From assembly GCA_019448385.1 (NCBI GenBank), contig JAGTXO010000006.1:434001-498000 (forward strand): a stretch of DNA of 64,000 nt. Reading direction: 5' to 3'. The position numbers and the translations under genes are program-made. The stretch's first letter is position 1. The number at the start of each line of letters is the position of its first letter. Below the pieces are notes generated by a model. The model saw nothing but the letters and a program-made list of their open reading frames with translations. It ran no database searches and was not told the origin of the DNA. The stretch is from Diacronema lutheri (Eukaryota; Haptophyta; Pavlovophyceae; Pavlovales; Pavlovaceae). Of this stretch, positions 47,401-55,519 are shown one piece after another.

Positions 47401-50191
47401 CGTTGCGCTCGGCGCGCACGGTGCGGCGCTGTGCGCCCGGCCTGCCAGCCCGACGCGCATTGGAATCTTTCCCGACCAGCGCGCGAGCACTGGGTCGCCG
47501 CGCGCGCGCGGTGCGGCGGGCGACGCGCCGGCTGGCGGCGCGGCCAACGCGGCCGGCACTCGTGGCATTGTGCGGACGCTGCCAAGGGCCCTCGCGGCCG
47601 ACGCTTGTCGGCCAGTCGGCGTGCAGCTCGCACACGCGGTGCGTGCAGACGCCAAGCGCGCGCGACCGCTCACCGCCGACCGCGCCCGCCCCCCGCCGGC
47701 CGATGCGCCGGGCATCGCGTCGAGCGCTGTCTTCACGCCTGCGTCGCCCGAGCGGCCGCCTGCGCAGCGCACCGTGCCCGCATCGCCCTCCGACATGCAC
47801 CTCACGTCACCGACGCTGCGGCCATTCGGCGTCGATGCGCTCACTGGGCCGAGCAGCGCGGCGCGGCGCGAGCGCCGGAACGCCGCGCACGCGGCCGCGG
47901 CCAGCGTGCCGTCCGGCGGGCGCGCGCGCGCGTGGGCGTGTCCGGACGACGACGACGACGATGGCGCGCAGATCGAGCTCACCCACGGACTGACCAACTG
48001 GTCGAACGCGCGGATCCGGATCGGAGATGCGTTTCAGACGAGCGTGCCGCCATGGCACTGCGACGGCGTGGAGGTGACGCTCGCGTGCGCGCCGGCGGAC
48101 GACGCTCCGTGCGCGCCGGCGGCGAACAGCGCGGCCGCGGCCGCCGGCATTGTTCCGAATGCCGGCATTGTTCCGGATGCCGGCATTGTTCCGGATGCTC
48201 CCGGCCCCGAGCTGGTCTGGCACCCATCGTGGTGTGAGCGGCGCGCATCAGCCGCCGCCCCGCCCGCCAGCGATGGCGGCAGCGAGAGTGCTGGCGGTGC
48301 GCCCGCCCAGGCCGGCGGCGCGCGCGGCGCGCGCGGCGCGCGCGGCGCGCGCGGCGCGCGCGGCGCGGGCGCGGTCGCGGCGGCGGGCGAGCTTGCGCAT
48401 TGGAAGCAGGGTGGAAGCGAGGCTGCGCTGTGCGGGACCAACGGCTGCACCAAGCGTAACCTGCATTCGGGCATATGCATGGGCGTCACCATGCTCGGCA
48501 AGAGGCAGCGCAAGACGACCGAAGTCTACACGCCGCATCCGCGCGAGCGGGCTGCCCCGCCCGCCGGCGTTGCGCGCGCGGCCGCGCCGTCGACGGCGCA
48601 GCCCGCGCCGAACGGCGGCGCGCCCGCACTGACGCTCGCGCCATCGACGCTCGCGCACGCCTTCCGCGCCGCCGCATGTCGTGCCACGTCACCCAGGCGG
48701 TGCGGCACGCAGCAGCAGCCCCTAGCGCTGCGCGCGCTCGGTCGAGCCGTCGACGCGCGCGCCTCCACCGCCGGTGTGCAGTTTGAGCCGCGCGTGCGCG
48801 TCAAGCCGTGGCGCGCGCTCGCCGAGCCAGCGGGCGCGCGTAACGGCGGCGGCAGCGCGGGCGGCGGCTTGGGCGGCAGCCTTGTCTGGGTCGGCCGCTT
48901 TGCGTCAGAGCATGAGGCGGCGCTCGCGGTGGCGGCGAGCAAGAAAGGTCGAGTGCGCTCGACGGGCGCGTTCCGCACGCCGCCCGTGTGCGCAAGCGGC
49001 TCGGCCGTGCCGTCCGCGGTGTGCGCGGGTTCATCCGCCTGCCCGGCAACGGGCAGCGCCGCGCCCGCGGGTGCACAGCCATACGGCGGCGTGAGCTCCT
49101 TTGCGCGTGCGGACGGTGATTCTGTGTTTTGCGCGCCGCCGCGCGTTTTTGGCAAGCGCGGCGCGCGGTGCAACATGGAGCTCGACACGTTTGTCACCGA
49201 GGGCGACGGGCGGGGCGCGCTCGACCACAAGGCGCTGGCAAAGGACCGCCTCGAGCAAGCATGGCGGGATGACGAGGTCGCGCCGTCGCACGCGCACGCC
49301 GGCGCGGCGGTCGTCACGCCGGCCGCGCGGGCGGGCGGCGACGGCGCCGCGCCACCGCCGCCGCTGCCGGGCGCGATTGAGGATGCGTATGCCGTCGACG
49401 CGATCCTTGGCAAGCGGCGCGTGTCTGCGTCCGGCAAGGGTAAGAGGCGTGTGGTGCAGTACCTCATCAAGTGGCTTGGCTACCCGGAAGAGGCAAATTC
49501 CTGGGAGCCGGCAAAGAATGTGAGCGCAGCGCTCATCGCAGACTTTGAGGCGCGGCAGCGGAACGCGCAGCAGCCGCCACAGCACGAGGAGCTGCAGCCG
49601 CAGCCGCAGGCGCCGCTTGGCGAGCGGCAGTGCCAGGAGGGGCCCACAGATGCCAGCGGGTACGAGGAGATGGACACTGTCGCCGCAAGCGAGACGCCCC
49701 GCACGCTGCCGCCGCAGCCCACATGTGCGGCCGGCAGCGTGCCGGCAGGCGGCGCGCACGGCGCGCACACGCTCGCCGGGTCGGTCGCCAAAGCGCGCGC
49801 CAATGATGGCAGCGCGCTGATACGCGTGGAGCCCTCGCACGACCTCGAGCTCGCAGCCGCGAGCAGGGCGCGCTTTCAGCCCCTGCTCGCGCAACTGCAG
49901 CAGCGCGCGCGCGCGGACAGCGTGGCGGCAGGTGGTGCGACGCAGCTGCAGCTCGTCTGTAGCGCGCCAGCAGCAGACTGCGCAGTTGCGAGCGTACTCG
50001 GCCACGCGCTCGGCGGCGAGCCGCTTCCCGCGCTCGTCGGCGGGATCAGCGGGACCTACCTTTCGCGCATGCTCGAAGAACTGCGCGCAGAGGCGGTGCA
50101 CGCGGAGGCGGGGGGCGACGGCGCTGCACTGCGGCTCATCGCCGCTCGCGCGGAGGCGCTGCTTGGGGCGGCCATGTACGAGGCGGCGTGA
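41453..50191 (+). CDS. giant PHD-SET-chromodomain chromatin protein
   Basis: A 2,912-residue single-exon reading frame, predicted lysine methyltransferase. Seen in order: a Pro/Ala-rich disordered N-terminus; about residues 775-865 a PHD-like Cys/His cluster (RCYCGVSF, VQCAACLVWLHEPCARAH, VLCPLCNG); about 1060-1190 an extended Cys-rich second PHD-like region. About 1520-1700 is a SET domain, with VVRSGRVVGTYCGIVRW, SNVMRYVNHANT and GEELVYRYG (NH and catalytic Tyr region). About 2324-2362 is a CGTNGC...H-C patch; about 2446-2500 a segment like a degenerate AP2 repeat (VWVGRFASEHEAALAVA). About 2640-2700 is a chromodomain (YAVDAILGKR, VQYLIKWLGYPEEANSWEP). The SET N-terminal half is split by low-complexity insertions. 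Histone target unknown. Possible unspliced introns in low-complexity parts cannot be excluded. Confidence 0.82.
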   Translation: MPESGDGAHAGDEQAGTDGAMAAPAQHSVISRPLTATIRLKPPMLPVPSAPARSAYGDPARSASTISTAALQPRPDGSHRASAGAALMMRTTHAAAGGSARPGDTAGARAAASVGVGAGAAAVALEPGVLAPSGTFAVLPKRSLEPPRLVRTPQLPAARFPPSIRPSAERPFAAPDPPHVGAHHAPAGTVLALLASTPAVGTTAALRDGAPIDASLTTAHLLPATAPRATTEPRAHAPAVAQPRRAEAPARARMPQLPPVRLPPSSLPTAGRTSLHEPPHAAVAVPACPRPSAGQATLAPSAPRAPSLPTLIADRLAALVKRVGSRDPLAPAAGAAFSARPTDGGVHAPAGAFPASRGPPPPAPLPVPRSCQQPDRPPLPPAAPSGTSAPLFADGRELGVTPPTGDPAAGAVEAPTPQPPSSPPATDGEAQELPVAHAQLQPAGGQLGAGCAKRTRPLMDGRAGESRARAAQPPPQLPQHPPAQGDATRDGADVAAVPAEAQQSPIVDCLEPRALDARPQPKRARAGARGSATTSSLPTPQSPGAKAAQPTAAVAHKRVAMAAAAPIAAAPARRPLSSGRAPRSNSAQGKSRFRSSARRPAVAAAALAVGARAAMAAGATAGAAAGAAAGAGAVAARPTTTASAGRSLMTLDRPAAPVVPRACARCRQMSCRSRAVGRGAIGWHVDVRGAVAQHLASTSHAPPPEWSAAIVCAYEPKSGLHALLFPGSARHARFAAGGFCLGSADVRVVSEEDRAEWSDGDSNDPLDCERRPRMPPGEPIFRCYCGVSFSDAHEFDVPVHAATPLVQCAACLVWLHEPCARAHAATERAGARDDAAALSGGERAAVEADGGAHAQVLCPLCNGAAAGRSSRPWPPLAAPALAPEAPEHFAPRAAASAPRAPLLTDDAAADEHTQRPLAAAGDGDGALGYAHCSRFAGIEDLLSDDDDACETAARAGERAPDAHGAIGGDAHDGGAHDGGAHDGGAHDGGAHDGGAHDGGAHDGGAHDGGRAPPGGACAEPMDVDGAPADGSTVAEPHAAAHAVERGAVALRAHIGRALAPCEVRPRRAIHKCVARACVFAQGTFGRQHGELAVRCVGRACAGGVPGSRECPARMHLACLMRDAVIASRDAHVRAGQSGWPGLSTSFEEWTAAGSTVCRAGGASDTHAVPLFEFRCASCGEPFARLRAIPPVVCAARAEPAAAIVPDVVAFAPARAPVAAVPAALTMATPPNDEVARDADEANAAAASGARRAAVSRARLCGGPCGACHACANPFAYPVCALRTDGRYAGYALLVPLCDVARYAVRMGACATYAVKGAARLGNGPRETALPMGLSHLRGVVHDVRPRCARANGAAGADGDADGADGAHAHADGAARDNNSFVLTVHFDDGTIAQLAEEDALPYARAPKRGLTLYASPVLLQLSRLGPRERMRAPYDMRAVRSVLRQTNAYHLLEVKETVKMIGSRPQRMRGVFAAWPRDATRATPAGAPAGAPRRGTTAGGTLAGNGGGADGGCGGGSAPPPPMVVRSGRVVGTYCGIVRWRDETIAPEDVARASTCAHALARAGDGGGGGGGEGGVGAGDGTAALDGDSDVAAVAADESAARVSAASPSRSGVNAPRANLPVHARYYFDINESICIDASDEGASNVMRYVNHANTAAEANLGARRVEVDGEVVVVFYARRAIMAGEELVYRYGPFSFLDAQGEAEGEEADVPAAAAATAAAAAAAAAAQPSRLRTARADAARCATSAQHGVRPSALTGAPPSLRARDMVANREARAQRKQAMVAHAAAAGETVQTLAAAADDAFARKRARACASACAPAADADVDAADAADVGAAAAAASAADADDAAAIVEQTDDESAAAPAAAAAIVEQTDDESAAAPADAAAIVEQTDDKSAAPPSERARPLARPRLACAPARAHADEARTPRSSTRAPSWSPGPGSLTDDGTETLRSADARARRDATLRGDGGSARASVRRAARSAVRRVALGAHGAALCARPASPTRIGIFPDQRASTGSPRARGAAGDAPAGGAANAAGTRGIVRTLPRALAADACRPVGVQLAHAVRADAKRARPLTADRARPPPADAPGIASSAVFTPASPERPPAQRTVPASPSDMHLTSPTLRPFGVDALTGPSSAARRERRNAAHAAAASVPSGGRARAWACPDDDDDDGAQIELTHGLTNWSNARIRIGDAFQTSVPPWHCDGVEVTLACAPADDAPCAPAANSAAAAAGIVPNAGIVPDAGIVPDAPGPELVWHPSWCERRASAAAPPASDGGSESAGGAPAQAGGARGARGARGARGARGAGAVAAAGELAHWKQGGSEAALCGTNGCTKRNLHSGICMGVTMLGKRQRKTTEVYTPHPRERAAPPAGVARAAAPSTAQPAPNGGAPALTLAPSTLAHAFRAAACRATSPRRCGTQQQPLALRALGRAVDARASTAGVQFEPRVRVKPWRALAEPAGARNGGGSAGGGLGGSLVWVGRFASEHEAALAVAASKKGRVRSTGAFRTPPVCASGSAVPSAVCAGSSACPATGSAAPAGAQPYGGVSSFARADGDSVFCAPPRVFGKRGARCNMELDTFVTEGDGRGALDHKALAKDRLEQAWRDDEVAPSHAHAGAAVVTPAARAGGDGAAPPPPLPGAIEDAYAVDAILGKRRVSASGKGKRRVVQYLIKWLGYPEEANSWEPAKNVSAALIADFEARQRNAQQPPQHEELQPQPQAPLGERQCQEGPTDASGYEEMDTVAASETPRTLPPQPTCAAGSVPAGGAHGAHTLAGSVAKARANDGSALIRVEPSHDLELAAASRARFQPLLAQLQQRARADSVAAGGATQLQLVCSAPAADCAVASVLGHALGGEPLPALVGGISGTYLSRMLEELRAEAVHAEAGGDGAALRLIAARAEALLGAAMYEAA
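44363..44482 (+). repeat. 15-bp minisatellite coding AHDGG x8
   Basis: Eight near-perfect copies of a 15-bp unit (GGCGCACACGATGGC phase) inside the SET/chromodomain gene, encoding tandem AHDGG. The unit length is a multiple of three, so copy changes do not shift the frame. Confidence 0.9.
46990..47145 (+). repeat. 54-bp repeat coding AAIVEQTDDESAA x3
   Basis: Three almost identical copies with a 54-bp period (GCCATCGTGG at 46997, 47051 and 47105), encoding IVEQTDD(E/K)SAA. The near identity suggests recent expansion within the SET/chromodomain gene. Confidence 0.9.
48147..48201 (+). repeat. 18-bp repeat coding AGIVP(N/D) x3
   Basis: Three copies of an 18-bp unit (GCCGGCATTGTTCCGGAT type) in the SET/chromodomain gene. 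A run of (GGCGCGC)-type GAR codons follows at about 48315-48366. Confidence 0.85.
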
Positions 50192-50264
50192 GGCTGCACT
50201 GAGACTCAGTCATCAAAATGTGTGAACGAGGATGACTGTGTGAAGTTCTGTTCCAGATCTGGCC

Positions 50265-51311
50265 ATGCCCTGCTTCGCGTGCGGCGCGCACGGTCCGGAG
50301 GAGGACACGCCGCAGAAGCTGTTCAGCGCGTGGGCGAAGCACATCGACGAGGAGCCGCCCATCAGCTACGGCCTGTGCTGTTACACATGCAAGCGGCAGC
50401 CCTTCCTCGACGACATGGTGAGGCTCGAGACGCTCGACGACCAGCGCGCCGCGCTCGCGTCGTTGTACACCGGCGACTTGCTCCTCTACCAGAATGCTGA
50501 CCTCGGCAGCATCTTCAACCTGATGGCGATGCAGTCTTCGTTTGGGCACGCCGGTGTGGTGGTGGAGCTCGACCCCGAGGTGGCTAAGGAGCTTTACCCG
50601 CCCGACTACGCAGAGCATCTGCGGCCGGCGGACCCACGGATGGCACGGCTAAACGTGCTCGAGGCCGTCGAGGGCCGTGGCGTGTGCCTCTTCCCTCTCG
50701 AAGCGAGGCTCGCGCGATGCATCAAATACAACCGCTACCTCGCCGTCCGCCGCCACGAGGGCGAGATTGGCCCCGAGCAGCGCGCGGCCGTGCTGCGGTT
50801 CATCGAGGAGGTTCGCGGGCGCGGACTTGCTGTCGCGGGAACCTCGCCAGGACTGGTGCGGAATGTGCTGCGCCTTTACCTGCCGTGCCTACCGATGACG
50901 CCGCGCAGCAGCTTGCGCGTGCTCTCGTGCGGCGAGCTTGTCGTCGAGACGCTCCTCAAACTCGGCGTGCTTCCGTCAACGACGAGCTTCACGGCGAGCT
51001 CGGTGCTGCCCACGTTTTTGACCACGTCTGACGGCGTGCCCGGGCAGCTAAGGATCGACATGTTCACCAATGCGGGACATCGCTTCCGCAAGGAGACGCT
51101 CTTCCTCTTCCCGGGCGCGCCCATCGTCGCCCACCTCCAACACGTGAAGCGCAGCCTCGCGACCGCGCGCAGACACTCCGTGAGCACTTCGGGCGGCGCC
51201 GCGGCCGCTGCGCGCCGGGGCAAATCTCGAGCGGGATCGATCGGATCCGGCGCGCTGCGGCGCAAGGCGACACAAGCCGAGCTCTTCAAAGAAGCCATTG
51301 AGCTTCTGTAG
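50265..51311 (+). CDS. permuted papain-like (YiiX/NlpC-P60-type) hydrolase
   Basis: 348-aa protein. The N-terminus has paired cysteines (CFACG...CCYTC) that could form a zinc knuckle. The core has the circularly permuted papain-like order. First comes GDLLLYQNADLG and the His motif SSFGHAGVVVEL. Then NVLEAVEGRGVCLFPLEARL and YLAVRR. Finally the Cys-bearing helix LRVLSCGELVVETLLKLG, which supplies the nucleophile in YiiX/C92-like enzymes. Predicted amidase or thioesterase; substrate unknown. The C-terminus is basic and disordered. An AATAAA lies 6 bp after the stop (51317-51322), followed by a G20 run. Confidence 0.7.
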   Translation: MPCFACGAHGPEEDTPQKLFSAWAKHIDEEPPISYGLCCYTCKRQPFLDDMVRLETLDDQRAALASLYTGDLLLYQNADLGSIFNLMAMQSSFGHAGVVVELDPEVAKELYPPDYAEHLRPADPRMARLNVLEAVEGRGVCLFPLEARLARCIKYNRYLAVRRHEGEIGPEQRAAVLRFIEEVRGRGLAVAGTSPGLVRNVLRLYLPCLPMTPRSSLRVLSCGELVVETLLKLGVLPSTTSFTASSVLPTFLTTSDGVPGQLRIDMFTNAGHRFRKETLFLFPGAPIVAHLQHVKRSLATARRHSVSTSGGAAAAARRGKSRAGSIGSGALRRKATQAELFKEAIELL

Positions 51312-51332
51312 AACAAAATAAAAACCCAAAAA

Positions 51333-51352
51333 GGGGGGGGGGGGGGGGGGGG
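51333..51352 (+). repeat. (G)20 homopolymer
   Basis: Twenty Gs immediately downstream of AATAAAAACCCAAAAA, between the hydrolase and the convergent dehydrogenase. Confidence 0.9.
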
Positions 51353-51438
51353 CCGGAAGGGGGTGGGGCTCGCCGGTGGACGATGCGACAGCAGCCGCCG
51401 GTGTGATTCGCATCAGCGTCGAGCCCTTAACGACGTTG

Positions 51439-52440
51439 TCAGTCAGGCGCGCGCACCGCTCTCTGCGGCGAATGCCAGCGGCGAGGCATAAACGCATTGA
51501 CCGTCGCCGCGAGCAGCGCGTCGACGAGCCAGTCGGGCGCAAATGTGAGCGGGTAGAAGAAGAGGGCTGCGTCCGGGCTTGGCCAGTAGCGCCGGCGCGG
51601 CCAGCAGGCGAGCGTAGCGTGCGTCACCGCGCGCGCGACTGCGCGCGGCGGCCACGCCACCAGCTGCACAGCGAGGCGCGCGCGCGCAAAGTAGGCGCGT
51701 GCATGTTCGGCGCCCCATGCGCACTGGTGCGCGCCATCGAGCGATGACCAAAGGCGCTCGGCTGCGAGGGGCGTGCCCGAGATGAGCGCTGTGGAAGTAA
51801 AGCCCGGGTTGATTGTGCTCACGCGCATGCCGCTGCCGGCGTATTCGGCGCGCAAGCAGCGGCAAAAGGCCTCGAGCGCGTGCTTGGACGCCGCATACGC
51901 CGAGAGCGTTGGCAGCGTCGCCGCGCCCTCAACGGCCGTCACCGACGAGAGGCAGATGACGCGGCCGCGGCTGGCGAGCAGCAGCGGGAGCGCCGCCTTC
52001 GTCATCGCGACGACTCCGAAGAAGTTGACATCCATCACGCGCCGGTACTCGTCGACGGGCGTCCACGCCACAAACGAGCCGCCCGTCACGCCTGCATTGT
52101 TGATGAGTGCGTGAAGCGCGCCCCTGCCAAGCGACGAGGCGAGCGAGACGCACGCGATGATGTCCTCCGGACGGGTTACGTCGCACACGCACGCCACCAC
52201 GCGTGCTGGCGCACCCGCGAGCTCGCGCAGCAGCGCGGCGCGGCCAGCCTCGGTGAGGCACGCCGCCACAAGGCAGAGCCCGTGCGACTGCGCGAGGAGC
52301 CGGCACGTCTCAAGGCCGATGCCGCTGTCGCAGCCCGTGACGATGACGACGCGGCCGCGCGCGTCCATCAGCCGCGAGCGCAGCCATGCGAGCACGGCCA
52401 CGCCGAGCAGACCGACAGTGAGTACGTATTCCGCGCGCAT
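51439..52440 (-). CDS. short-chain dehydrogenase/reductase, membrane-anchored
   Basis: 333-aa classical SDR. Seen: an N-terminal membrane anchor (YVLTVGLLGVAVLAWL), the nucleotide-binding VVIVTGCDSGIGLETC, ALINNAGV, VICLSSVTA with the catalytic Ser, and Y-x-x-x-K in LSAYAASKHALEAFC. INPGFTSTALI follows. The TGCDSGIG variant is typical of the retinol/17-beta-hydroxysteroid dehydrogenase branch (SDR9C), suggesting a lipid alcohol or retinoid-like substrate at the ER. The C-terminal hydrophobic part (FYPLTFAPDWLVDALLAA) fits that branch. The ATG at 52440 lies only about 30 bp from the MITE-like element. Confidence 0.85.
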   Translation of the reverse strand: MRAEYVLTVGLLGVAVLAWLRSRLMDARGRVVIVTGCDSGIGLETCRLLAQSHGLCLVAACLTEAGRAALLRELAGAPARVVACVCDVTRPEDIIACVSLASSLGRGALHALINNAGVTGGSFVAWTPVDEYRRVMDVNFFGVVAMTKAALPLLLASRGRVICLSSVTAVEGAATLPTLSAYAASKHALEAFCRCLRAEYAGSGMRVSTINPGFTSTALISGTPLAAERLWSSLDGAHQCAWGAEHARAYFARARLAVQLVAWPPRAVARAVTHATLACWPRRRYWPSPDAALFFYPLTFAPDWLVDALLAATVNAFMPRRWHSPQRAVRAPD

Positions 52441-52472
52441 CGTGCGAGAATGGTAGCCATGCCTTTTCTCTG

Positions 52473-52676
52473 TGCAAAGAGATAAAATTATTATTCTCCT
52501 GGGGAGACAATCTCCCGGGGAGACTATCTCCAGCCGCTATAATAATTAAGCTGGAGACTGTCTCTTCAAGCCGGAGACTTGTGCCAACGGCGCAGCGCGC
52601 GCGCGCGAAAAAGGTGCGCGCCGCGCGCCGCCGCGCGTCCCCGGGAAATATTTCCCCAGGAGATCATCTCTTTGCA
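52473..52676. mobile_element. 204-bp MITE-like element with terminal inverted repeats
   Basis: TGCAAAGAGAT (52473-52483) at the left is inverted as ATCTCTTTGCA (52666-52676) at the right. Inside, TCTCCTGGGGA...CCCGGGGA on the left is mirrored by TCCCCGGGAAATATTTCC and CCCAGGAGA on the right. The interior is AT-rich on the left and GC-rich on the right. It has no coding capacity, and no target-site duplication was clear. It could be a non-autonomous element or one terminus of the transposon that follows. Confidence 0.6.
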
Positions 52677-52859
52677 GTAGTGACGCTGGTTTCATATGGC
52701 GTAGGGTGGTCACGCGAATCCCACGATGCCGGCGAATCAAGTCGCGTTGGTGGCGTGGATGCAGCACTCGGCGGCGGCCGCAGCGGCGGCCTTCCGGACG
52801 GCCAACGTGGCCATGCCATAGCGCCCGCTTAGCACGCCCGCGTCCGCCCGCGCGACCGC

Positions 52860-53790
52860 TTATCCGTCGTGCGCGACATCGCGTACGACCTCACGGACGC
52901 GGAGTTCAAGGCGACGTTCAGCATATCATCGAGCGCATCCGCACGCACGTCGTGGTCACAGACAATCGACGTGATGACAAGCTTGGGCTAGCCCTTGTGC
53001 TCTCGATGACTCTGTCTTGGCTGCGAGGCGGTCGCGACTTTGACGTCTACCGGCTGCACAAAGTCGGGCGGTATGCGCGAGCGCGCGTCGCTGGGTAGCG
53101 TCGCTCGCACGGGGCGGAGGGCCGCGCAGTGGCACGAGCAGCGCCCGCGCATCGTGCTGCGCGTTCGCTTCTGCCTCGCGTGACGTGCTTCCATGGCCCG
53201 CGCGCGCGCGCGCGGGTGCGGTCGCGGCGCGCTGCGCGCGCGCGCACCGCGCGCCGTGCGCCGTACCGCGCGCAGTTCCACGTCGCAGGCCATCTGCTGA
53301 GCCCGCTACCATTGCTTTGACATCGCCCTCCAGGCCATCGTCGACGCCGACTGCCGGGTCATGTGGGCATACTGCAACGCGGCGGGCAGCACGCACGACT
53401 CTGTCAAGCTGAGCGGTCTGCACGCGGCGCTGGCGCGCGGCAAGATGCCGCAAGGCTTTCGCATCGCCAGTGATGCCGCCTGCACCGACGAGGAGTGGCT
53501 GCTCCACCCGTGGCCTGCGCCGCGCTCGCAACGCTCGCACAGGACAAGGACGCGTACAACAGGATCCACAGCACGTACCGGCAGAACGTCGAGCGCGCTT
53601 TCGGGCAGCTGCTGGGACGGTGGCTCGTCCTCGAGAGGCCTCTGCGGGTACCCATCACGCGCGTGTCGCACGTCATCATGGGCTGCATTCGGCGGCAGAA
53701 CCTGTGCATCTCGCGCGGACAGGACGTTCCGACGACGTGCAGCAGCCGCGCCTGCGAGCTCGGCGCAGTCAGGCGAGTGCGCGACGTGCA
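52860..53790 (+). mobile_element. decayed PIF/Harbinger DNA transposon (DDE_Tnp_4 transposase)
   Basis: Transposase pieces lie in order but in different frames. TDAEFKATF (about 52892) is the family's N-terminal block. LALVLSMTLSWLRGG (about 52985) is the helix before the catalytic domain. FDIALQAIVDADCRVMW with AGSTHDSVK (about 53315) and RIASDAACTDEEWLLHPW (about 53460) carry the central D motif. NRIHSTYRQNVERAFGQLLG with IRRQNLCI (about 53557-53705) is the C-terminal E motif region. Frame changes and at least one stop between blocks show it is not functional, though an unrecognised intron could explain part of this. It abuts the truncated transcription-factor copy B. Confidence 0.78.
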
Positions 53791-53904
53791 CATCCAGATC
53801 CCGCGTCTTGTTCGTCGATCAGGGCGTGTTCTTATCGGGCCCCTGTACTCCTTGAGGACAGCCTGTCCGGTCGTGCACTCCACTGACGAAGAGAGGCCGA
53901 TTGC

Positions 53905-55519
53905 GACGAGCTGCAGCGCGAGCTGCCCGCGCACGCCGCGCAGCTGCACCTGCACGACGCGGTCAGCCTCTTGCCCACGTCGGCCGCGCAGGTGCGTCTC
54001 GCTCTCACCCACGTGCGCACGCGGCCAAATGCGCGCGGCCGCATGGGCGCCTGTGAGGCGCTCCAGCCGCCGCGCTGCTGCTCTGGCCAACCGCGCGACG
54101 CCCATCCCTGCCGCCTCTCCCGGCGCGCAGTTCGCGACGGCGCTCGCCGAGTGGGCGCCCAAGCGCGACGCTCTGCTCGCATGCGGCTCCGAATCCGCCA
54201 AGCTGCATTTCCTGCGGCACGCGTTCGCGATCGTTGCGCGGCACGGCTCCTACGGTTCGGCGCGTGCGCGCGCGCGTAGCGTGCCCGCAACGCTCGCGCG
54301 CCCGCGCTCCAGCCGCCTCGTGTTGCACGCGCCGCGTCGCGCGCGTCGCCACATGCACGCGCCTCGCGATGCGCGCGCACGACGTGCCCGACGCTCCGCG
54401 CGCGACCCCCGCCCGGGCGCGCGCCGCAACGCCGTCGCCGCGTCTGCGCCGCGCCGCGCCCCTGCCCGCTCAGAGCACACGAGCCTTGCGATGCGCCAGG
54501 CGCACGAGCTGCAGCTGCCGCTCGAGGCGACGCTGCACGCGCTCTCCGAGATGACGATCGCTGTGGCCGCCGCGCGCGCACCCACCGGCGCGGGCGCGCT
54601 CGACGGGGCGGTGCTGCGCGGTCCTGCGCGCCCGCCGCCCGCGTTCATCGCCGATTGGCTGCAGAGCAACCACCTCGCCGTCGCGAGCGAGCTCGCGTAC
54701 GGCGTGTCGCGCTGGCTGCCAAACGCGGCGCTGCAGGCCGCCTTTTTCTGCGCGGGGATGGGCGAGCACCTCGCCGCCATGCTCGACGCCGAGGCGGCGA
54801 GCGCCACCGCGCGCGCGCGCGCGGGCATGCCGGTCGGCCAGCTCGTCGTCGGCGCGCATCTGGGCGGCGTCGCCGCGCAGCACGCGCTCGGTAACGCGTG
54901 AATGACCGTGCTGCCCCCAAACGAGCGGCCTGCGCTCATCCGAATGATCGCGTCGCTGTGGGCGCAGATTGACTACCGCGCGCACGGCGTGCGCGGCTGC
55001 ACGGCCGGTCACTTTGAGGCGCGCGCGTGCGAGCCGATGCACCCGTGCTTTGGCACGCTGCATGTCGGGCCGCAGCAGCTCACGATGCGGCTCATCGTGC
55101 AGGAGCGCGGCGCGGTCTGCTGGGAGGCGTACCGCTTCACGCCGTGGGTGGGGGGCGCGAGCGCCGCGAGCGGCGCGCTGCCGGAGACAGCGTGCAAGGC
55201 GGACGTGCGCACACACGCACCGGCGGTGCCCAACTGCTCGGCCGCAACGCCGACGGCCGTGCCGGCCGGCGGCGCAGCAGCCGCTCAGCGCGCAGCCTCG
55301 CCGCCAGTGTGGCCACACGTCGAGGCACAGTCCGCGGCGCACGAGCTCGACAGCGCGGCTTCGGTCTGGGACTGCAACGTGGAGCGCGAGACGGAGTGCG
55401 CGGGCGGCGTCGCCGAGGAGCCGCAGTTTGAGGCACAGCCGTGGCACGAGCCGACGGACGGCAGCGTCGACTACTCGGTCGACATTGAGATCGAGCAGCT
55501 GCTCGCGCTCTGCCCTTGA
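53905..55519 (+). pseudogene. truncated Zn2Cys6 transcription factor, copy B
   Basis: Matches the part of copy A from mid exon 2 to the stop. The exons encoding the Zn2Cys6 cluster are absent; instead sequence flanking the Harbinger remnant precedes it. Relative to copy A, a TGG codon (W in NAWMSVLPP) reads TGA at 54899-54901, which would end translation about 205 codons before the normal stop. The part after it is still very similar to copy A and open (54902-55519). Without a DNA-binding domain and with the internal stop, it is best called a pseudogene, or at most a truncated product. Intron positions equivalent to copy A introns 2 and 3 are recognisable. Confidence 0.75.

Noticed and set aside
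46480-47997. 505-codon minus-strand frame within the SET/chromodomain gene
   Set aside because: Low-complexity shadow of the plus-strand coding sequence; no motifs.
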